Made by a program: the position numbers and the translations under genes. Of a DNA stretch of 11,470 nucleotides, positions 6,611 through 11,470 are shown in pieces (within the stretch, counting starts at the first letter, position 1; every line of letters starts with the position of its first letter). The stretch is from a bacterium. Lineage in GTDB: Bacteria; JAMORN01. The stretch covers positions 1 through 11,470 of the forward strand of contig JAMORN010000047.1 of NCBI GenBank assembly GCA_027063545.1, given 5' to 3'. The notes under the pieces were generated by a model, which saw only the letters and a program-made list of their open reading frames with translations, searched no databases and was not told where the DNA came from.

Positions 6611-7074
6611 GATTTAGAGGAAGAAAAATTTGTAGTTTAGATAAGAAAAATAGATTTCTATTTCCAAAGGAATTGAAGGACAAATTGCCTTCTGATAGTA
6701 GTTATAAATTTATTCTAATAAATAGTTTTGATGGTACTAAATCCTTATATTTGTATCCTCTCGAAAATTGGCAAAAATTTGAAAAAGCACTGTTAAAAAA
6801 ACCATTAAAAAAAGATGTTATTAAATTTAGAAATTTTATATTGGGTAATTTAGTAGAACTAGAGATGGATAAAAATGGAAGATTACTTATTCCACAAAAT
6901 AAACTAGATTTTATTAATGCTAAAAACGAAATATTAATCTTTGGAGATATAGACAAATTTCAAATATGGGCTCCTGAAGAGTTTGAAAGATATAATTCTA
7001 CTCTTGATTTTGATCCGGAAGAAATACTAAAAGACTTGTACATATATAATGAAGAGTTAGATAGTGATGAATAA
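6607..7074 (+). CDS. mraZ: Transcriptional regulator MraZ
   Basis: A 155-residue DNA-binding regulator and first gene of the dcw cluster; in characterised bacteria MraZ represses or tunes its own operon. It has the two SpoVT/AbrB-like halves: the first with LDKKNRFLFPKEL (11-23, the DxxxR motif as DKKNR), the second with MDKNGRLLIP (87-96, canonical DxxGR). The end is an acidic tail (133-155). I chose ATG 6607 because the family starts with M-x-FRGR, here MGFRGRK. A GTG at 6577 would add ten residues encoded by the operator repeats themselves and is unlikely. A true Shine-Dalgarno is weak; AAGTGG, part of a MraZ-type box, lies 6 nt upstream. The stop overlaps the next gene's start (ATGAATAA). 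Confidence 0.95.
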   Translation: MGFRGRKICSLDKKNRFLFPKELKDKLPSDSSYKFILINSFDGTKSLYLYPLENWQKFEKALLKKPLKKDVIKFRNFILGNLVELEMDKNGRLLIPQNKLDFINAKNEILIFGDIDKFQIWAPEEFERYNSTLDFDPEEILKDLYIYNEELDSDE

Positions 7075-7945
7075 AGAAAAAAAACACGTTCCTGTTCTTT
7101 TAAAAGAAAGTATAGAATTGCTCAGTATAAAAAAAGATGGAGTATATGTAGATTTAACTACTGGGTTAGGTGGTCATTCTATTGAAATAAGTAAAAGATT
7201 AGGGGATTCGGGGCTACTAATTTGTATAGATATGGACAAAAATAATTTAGAATATAGCAAAAATAGAATACTACAACATGAAGTAAAAAATAAACTGCTA
7301 TTTGTTGAAGATAACTTTAAAAATATAAAACATATATTTAATATGTTAGATATAGAAAAAATTGATGGATTTATAGCCGATTTAGGGGTTGCCAGTGTAC
7401 ATCTTGATGACCATTCATATGGATTATCATATAGATTTAATAGTATTATTGATATGAGATTATCTAAAAAAATTACTAAAACTGCTCAAGACTTCTTCTT
7501 ATTAGAAAGGGAAGAAATAGAAACAATATTGAAAGATTATGGAGAAATAAAAGGGGCAAAAAAACTGGCTGATATGTTTATTGTAAAATTAAGACATAAA
7601 TATCCTAATATAACTACTTTTGATGTGGTAAATGTTGTGAAAGAAACTTTTAAAAATGTAAACAATCGCGTATTATCTATGGTATTTCAAGCTATAAGAA
7701 TATGGGTAAACGAAGAGCTGGAAAATTTAAGAATGATGTTATATGATATATTACCTTTTATGAAAGTTAATTCAAGAGGAGTTATATTATCTTATCATTC
7801 CCTAGAAGACAGAATTGTAAAAGAATTTATTAAAGAACATGAAATAAAGATTATTAATGGTTACAAAGATTATAATTTTCAACCAATATTACAAAGAATA
7901 AACAAAAAGCCTATTATTGCTTCTAGGGAAGAAGTGCAAAATTAA
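7067..7945 (+). CDS. rsmH: 16S rRNA (cytosine-1402 N4) methyltransferase RsmH, frameshifted C-terminus
   Basis: RsmH (MraW) methylates N4 of C1402 in 16S rRNA using S-adenosylmethionine. The frame encodes 292 residues with family landmarks in order: HVPVLLKES (7-15), the SAM-binding VDLTTGLGGHS (28-38) and CIDMD (53-57), IADLGVASVHLDD (103-115), IDMRLS (128-133), VFQAIRIWVNEELENL (206-221) and LSYHSLEDRIVKEF (241-254). ATG 7067 is preferred to the GTG at 7064; it overlaps the mraZ stop. The family normally ends in NPRxRSAKLR. Here the frame stops at KPIIASREEVQN, while GRSAKLRGFIKVRDI lies in the -1 frame and ends at TGA 7972-7974, overlapping the ftsL ATG. The catalytic core is intact, so the protein may still work without its tail. 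Confidence 0.93.
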   Translation: MNKEKKHVPVLLKESIELLSIKKDGVYVDLTTGLGGHSIEISKRLGDSGLLICIDMDKNNLEYSKNRILQHEVKNKLLFVEDNFKNIKHIFNMLDIEKIDGFIADLGVASVHLDDHSYGLSYRFNSIIDMRLSKKITKTAQDFFLLEREEIETILKDYGEIKGAKKLADMFIVKLRHKYPNITTFDVVNVVKETFKNVNNRVLSMVFQAIRIWVNEELENLRMMLYDILPFMKVNSRGVILSYHSLEDRIVKEFIKEHEIKIINGYKDYNFQPILQRINKKPIIASREEVQN

Positions 7946-7974
7946 GAGGATTTATTAAGGTAAGAGATATATGA
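7924..7974 (+). other. Out-of-frame remnant of the RsmH C-terminal tail
   Basis: Codons GGA AGA AGT GCA AAA TTA AGA starting at 7927 read GRSAKLR, the conserved RsmH ending, in the -1 frame relative to rsmH, then GFIKVRDI and TGA at 7972-7974. Adding one G to the GGG run at 7926-7928 would give KPIIASRGRSAKLRGFIKVRDI as one frame and an ATGA overlap with the next gene. This is either a real indel or a homopolymer sequencing error. Confidence 0.75.
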
Positions 7975-8348
7975 AATACGAAGGCTTAAAAAAGTTTTTT
8001 ATACTTATAGGCATTGTTGTTTTTCTAATATTAGGGTCTATTATTGGTATAATAAAAGAAAATAAATACAATATTCTAAAAAGGAAATTAAATAAAATTA
8101 AATATAAAAATGAAAAACTTATTACAATTCTAAATACAAAAAAATCAATTTTAGAAGATAAACTTCTCTCTTCCAATATAGAAAAAAAAGCCAAAGAGAT
8201 AGGACTTGTTTATCCAGATAAAGAATATAAAATCGTTTTTATAACACCTGGTATTAGACCCAAGAATAAAGACAACAATAGCTTTTTTAACTTTGCAAAA
8301 ATTAAAGAGAAATTTATCTCCCAAACATTTGCTAATACATTTAAATAG
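7971..8348 (+). CDS. ftsL: FtsL-like division protein
   Basis: A 125-residue bitopic membrane protein in the ftsL slot between rsmH and the PBP gene. A short cytoplasmic start (1-8) precedes one helix (9-28, FFILIGIVVFLILGSIIGII). A Lys/Asn-rich coiled-coil-like stretch follows (about 33-66), then NIEKKAKEIGLVYPDKEYKIVFI (69-91), the FtsL/FtsB-type ending where an Ala/Ile-rich helix meets the Leu-x-x-Pro turn. FtsL partners FtsB and activates the FtsWI septal synthase. Sequence identity in this family is always low, so the call rests on topology, that motif and position. A 34-residue basic tail follows the motif. AAGG and AAGAG lie upstream of the ATG. The next gene begins 2 nt after its stop. 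Confidence 0.8.
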   Translation: MKYEGLKKFFILIGIVVFLILGSIIGIIKENKYNILKRKLNKIKYKNEKLITILNTKKSILEDKLLSSNIEKKAKEIGLVYPDKEYKIVFITPGIRPKNKDNNSFFNFAKIKEKFISQTFANTFK

Positions 8349-8350
8349 AT

Positions 8351-10225
8351 ATGGATAATAAAACTATAAAAATTTTAGTAATTCTTTTAGTTATTATGTT
8401 TGGATATATTATATCTATAGGAAAATTAGCATATATTCAAATATATAAAAGAGAATATTATATTAAATACGGGAAAAAGATTTACTGGAGAAGTAAACCT
8501 TTAATACCGCCAAGAGGGAATATATTTGATAGGGATTATGAAAATCTAACTTATAATATCAAAGAAAAAAATAAATACACTAGAATATATCCTCTTCACT
8601 ATCATGCAGGACAAATAGTTGGATTTGTAGGGAAAGATTATCAAGGTAAAAGTGGTATAGAGTTGAAATTTAATACCCAATTGAAAGGAACTGAAGGATG
8701 GATAGTATATGACAAATATAAATTTTTTGAAAAAATAAAAAAGCCTAAACAAGGAGATAATATTGTTTTAACTATAGATAAGAAAATACAATATATAGCA
8801 GATGAAGAACTGGAAAAAGGTATAAATTTTACAAAAGCTGAACGAGGGGTTGTAATAATATCCAACCCCAAAACTGGGGAAATACTAGCTATGAGTTCTT
8901 ATCCCTTTTTTGACCCCAATAATCCATATAAAAATTTAAAAAATTCTAAAAATTTAGGTATCTCTTTAGTATATGAACCAGGATCTGTTTATAAAGTAAT
9001 ACCTGCTACTATTGCTTTAGAATATTTTTATTTCTATCCAAATGATATAATTCCTGAAACAAAAAAAGGAATTTTAAGACTGTATGATGTAACAATCAGG
9101 GATCATGAAGTTTTTGGTAGAGATTTAACATTTGCAGAATGTTTGGTACACTCATCTAATGTTGGTTTTGCCCTTATTGCTGAAAAAATAGGTCCTAAAA
9201 AATTATGGGAATATTCAATAGATTATGGGGTTGGTAGAAAAACAGGCATTGAACTTCCAGGAGAAGAAAAAGGGAAAATCAAAAATTATGGTGATAAAAG
9301 TTGGAGTAAGGTTGATCATTTATATATGGCTATTGGATATGGGGTTCAATTAACACCTATACAAATCCTTACCATATATAATACTATTGCTAATGATGGG
9401 CTAAAAGTTAGACCTCATATTATAAAAGAAATAAGAAATCATAAAAATAGAATTATAAAAAAGTATGATACAAAATCTTGGGAAATGGATAAAATTGGAA
9501 GTAACCTCACATTTCAAAGATTAAAAGGTATGTTAAAAGGAGTTGTAGATTCAGGAACAGCCAGATTAGCCAAAATAGATGGTATAGAAATATGTGGTAA
9601 AACAGGAACAGCTGAAAAATATATAAATGGAAAATATTCCAAAAGTGCCCATTATACTACTTTTGTGGGATTTTTACCTATGAAGAACCCTATACTTTCA
9701 ATTATAGTTGTTCTTGATAATCCTAAGACTAATCAATATGCAGGTAGAACATCTGCTGTAATATTTAGAAATATTGTAAAAAGAATAATTACAGATCCAG
9801 AATTAGAATATTACGATATTATATATTCTTCAAAACTGGCTAAAAAAAACAAAAAAAAATATCAAATACCTGATCTTATAGGAAAAGAAGTTCAAGAAGC
9901 TATTAAGATATTAAAACAGGAAAATATAAAATTCTCTCTTATAGGCAATGGTAATTATGTTGTTTCCCAGCTTCCTGAACCTAAATTAGTAAAAGAAAAA
10001 CCTAAAAGTATAAAAATATTTTTAACTCCTAAAAATGAAATTAATGCAGAAAAATATACACCAAATGTTATCGGTTTAAGTATGCGAGAAGCTATTAGAA
10101 TATTATTAAAAGAAGGATATAAACCTATTATAAAAGGTAGTGGCGTTGTTATTAAACAAACTCCTCCACCCAAGACTAAATTTAAAAAAGATAAAAAAAT
10201 AATACTTTTAGGGAGTGATAGTTAA
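8351..10225 (+). CDS. ftsI: Division-type class B penicillin-binding protein (FtsI/SpoVD type) with two PASTA domains
   Basis: A 624-residue septal peptidoglycan transpeptidase. One N-terminal helix (about 6-24) anchors it. The pedestal domain has PPRGNIFDR (53-61), VGFVGKDYQGKSGIE (90-104) and a QGDNIVLTID stretch (134-143). The transpeptidase domain carries YEPGSVYK with nucleophile Ser212 and Lys215, SSN at 268-270, and GKTGTAEKY with KTG at 417-419. Two PASTA repeats follow (about 504-560 and 567-620), each opening with IPDLIGK or TPNVIGLS. PASTA tails of this kind occur in SpoVD and PBP2X relatives and bind peptidoglycan or aid localisation. No spore genes are in view, so a sporulation role cannot be claimed. 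The gene has no obvious ribosome site and is probably coupled to ftsL. Its TAA overlaps the murE ATG (TAATG). Confidence 0.95.
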   Translation: MDNKTIKILVILLVIMFGYIISIGKLAYIQIYKREYYIKYGKKIYWRSKPLIPPRGNIFDRDYENLTYNIKEKNKYTRIYPLHYHAGQIVGFVGKDYQGKSGIELKFNTQLKGTEGWIVYDKYKFFEKIKKPKQGDNIVLTIDKKIQYIADEELEKGINFTKAERGVVIISNPKTGEILAMSSYPFFDPNNPYKNLKNSKNLGISLVYEPGSVYKVIPATIALEYFYFYPNDIIPETKKGILRLYDVTIRDHEVFGRDLTFAECLVHSSNVGFALIAEKIGPKKLWEYSIDYGVGRKTGIELPGEEKGKIKNYGDKSWSKVDHLYMAIGYGVQLTPIQILTIYNTIANDGLKVRPHIIKEIRNHKNRIIKKYDTKSWEMDKIGSNLTFQRLKGMLKGVVDSGTARLAKIDGIEICGKTGTAEKYINGKYSKSAHYTTFVGFLPMKNPILSIIVVLDNPKTNQYAGRTSAVIFRNIVKRIITDPELEYYDIIYSSKLAKKNKKKYQIPDLIGKEVQEAIKILKQENIKFSLIGNGNYVVSQLPEPKLVKEKPKSIKIFLTPKNEINAEKYTPNVIGLSMREAIRILLKEGYKPIIKGSGVVIKQTPPPKTKFKKDKKIILLGSDS

Positions 10226-11470
10226 TGAGGTTTTATAATATTATTAATCAATTAAAAGAAAAATTTTCAGATACTATTACAATAGAAGAAATTAATCTTT
10301 TTTTTGATTTTGAAGTAAGTGATATAATTTATAATAGTAAGGATACAAAAGAAAACTCTATTTTTGTTGCTATTAAAGGATTAACTTCTGATGGCCATAA
10401 CTTTATAAATGATGCTATAGATAAAGGCGCAAAAGCCATTTTTATAGAAGATAAAAATATATTGCCAAATATAAAAGAAAATATTAATATTATATATACA
10501 AGTTCCTCAAGGAAAATACTTGCTGCCATCTCGAATATATTCTATAACTTTCCTTATAAAAATACGACACTTATAGGAATCACTGGAACAAATGGAAAAA
10601 CTTCTATTGCTTTTTCTTTATATAATTACTTTTACAATTATAAAGATAGAAATTCTGGACTAATTGGAACTATTTATTATAAAATAAATAACACAACTAT
10701 TAAATCAAAAAATACTACACCAGAAAGCAAAGATTATATAAAACTATTAAAAGAAATGGTTGATAAAAAGGTTGAATATGTAAGTAGTGAAATATCTTCT
10801 CATGCTCTAAAATTAGATAGAGTATTTTCTATTGAATATGATGTTGCCATATTTACTAACCTTACACGAGATCATTTAGATTTTCACACTGATATGGAAG
10901 ATTATTATAATAGTAAAAAATTACTCTTTACCGATCATATAAAAAATAATGGTGTAAGTATTATTAATATAGATAATGAATATGGAAAAAAACTTTTTAA
11001 TGAATTAAATCGTAATAATAAATACCCTATTTCTATTAAAAATAAAAATGCATATTTCTATATTTCTCAAATAGTTTTAACAGAAAATTTTTCAAACTAT
11101 ATTATTTCTATAAATAAAAGTCAAAATATTTCAATTACTACTAATCTAATAGGTGAATTTAATGTATACAATAGTGCTTTTATATTTGCGACTTTATATT
11201 TATTAGGCGAAAAAATAGAAGATATAACAGAATATCTTAAAGAAGTTCCTCCAATTCCAGGTAGATTAGAAAAAATAAAAAATAATATTAATAGACATAT
11301 AATAATAGACTATGCTCATACCCCTGATGCTTTAGAAAATGTTTTAAAAACTATAAAGAAGCTTTCAAAGAAAAGAATTATCTCTGTTTTCGGCGCTGGT
11401 GGTGATAGAGATTCAGGAAAAAGACCATTAATGGGACAAGTAGCTGAAAAATATTCTGATATTATTATTA
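10225..11470 (+). CDS. murE: UDP-MurNAc-tripeptide ligase MurE (partial, 3' end outside window)
   Basis: The first 415 codons of MurE, the cytoplasmic ATP-dependent ligase that adds the third amino acid to UDP-MurNAc-L-Ala-D-Glu. The N-terminal domain has NSKDTKENSIFVAIKG (37-52) and DGHNFI (56-61). The central ATPase has GTNGKTS (121-127), NTTPES, SEISSHAL (188-195) and TRDHLDFH (214-221). Lys231 in YYNSKKLLF is at the usual carbamylated lysine site. The ligase domain has PGRLEKI (345-351), DYAHTPDAL (362-370) and FGAGGDRDSGKRPLMG (389-404). The third-residue specificity motif (DNPR for diaminopimelate) lies past the window, so Lys versus diaminopimelate cannot be decided. The ATG overlaps the PBP stop by one base; GGGAG at 10211-10215 may serve as ribosome site. 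Confidence 0.96.
   Translation, partial: MRFYNIINQLKEKFSDTITIEEINLFFDFEVSDIIYNSKDTKENSIFVAIKGLTSDGHNFINDAIDKGAKAIFIEDKNILPNIKENINIIYTSSSRKILAAISNIFYNFPYKNTTLIGITGTNGKTSIAFSLYNYFYNYKDRNSGLIGTIYYKINNTTIKSKNTTPESKDYIKLLKEMVDKKVEYVSSEISSHALKLDRVFSIEYDVAIFTNLTRDHLDFHTDMEDYYNSKKLLFTDHIKNNGVSIINIDNEYGKKLFNELNRNNKYPISIKNKNAYFYISQIVLTENFSNYIISINKSQNISITTNLIGEFNVYNSAFIFATLYLLGEKIEDITEYLKEVPPIPGRLEKIKNNINRHIIIDYAHTPDALENVLKTIKKLSKKRIISVFGAGGDRDSGKRPLMGQVAEKYSDIII

Noticed and set aside
7918-7950. Programmed -1 frameshift in rsmH
   Set aside because: No classical X XXY YYZ slippery heptamer is present at the overlap; a single-base indel or read error in GGG is simpler.
8866-8879. CCCCA-AAAC-TGGGG hairpin in the PBP gene
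   Set aside because: The stem is only 5 bp, has no U-tract, and encodes the conserved NPKTGE segment, so protein constraint explains it.
10329-10529. 66-codon minus-strand open frame
   Set aside because: It is antisense to the N-terminal domain of murE, which shows the expected MurE motifs on the plus strand.

Overview
The window is a strongly AT-rich bacterial chromosome segment: A/T-ending codons, AGA for Arg and ATA for Ile dominate, and the two tRNA genes stand out as GC islands. Genes are tightly packed, no gene-free stretch exceeds 300 bases, and no transposase, integrase, phage gene or CRISPR array is visible. I cannot name the organism. A carbohydrate ABC transporter, a lipoprotein signal with a loose lipobox (Phe at -3), c-di-GMP proteins and a PASTA-bearing division PBP would fit an anaerobic low-GC lineage, for example some Spirochaetota or Thermotogota. 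That is a guess only.

Left arm (1-3185, minus strand): an operon for a sugar-type (CUT1-like) ABC importer, transcribed as binding lipoprotein, then MalF-like permease, then a MalG-like permease cut by the window edge. No ATPase gene is in view. The MalG-like protein is unusual: after its first membrane helix it carries at least 180 residues of beta-propeller-like sequence. A strong hairpin made of atypical codons lies inside the malF-like gene.

Middle (3288-5953, minus strand): a diguanylate cyclase with an intact GGDEF motif and inhibitory I-site, preceded by an EAL-HDOD protein whose EAL half has lost its catalytic residues. Together they look like a c-di-GMP synthesis and response pair.

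Hinge (6033-6606): tRNA-Asp(GTC) and tRNA-Val(TAC) lie just behind a 76-residue two-helix membrane protein, all on the minus strand. A 175-bp intergenic region separates them from the division cluster. It holds back-to-back promoter-like TTGACT boxes in a perfect inverted repeat, and a 10-bp-periodic array of MraZ-type boxes that ends at the mraZ start.

Right arm (6607-11470, plus strand): the head of a division and cell-wall (dcw) cluster in classical order: mraZ, rsmH, ftsL-like, ftsI/spoVD-type PBP with two PASTA domains, and murE (cut by the window end). Genes overlap or nearly touch, so they are probably one transcript autoregulated by MraZ. The rsmH 3' end appears frameshifted. The conserved RSAKLR tail is present in the -1 frame, and that frame ends at a TGA overlapping the ftsL ATG. 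One missing G in a GGG run would explain this.
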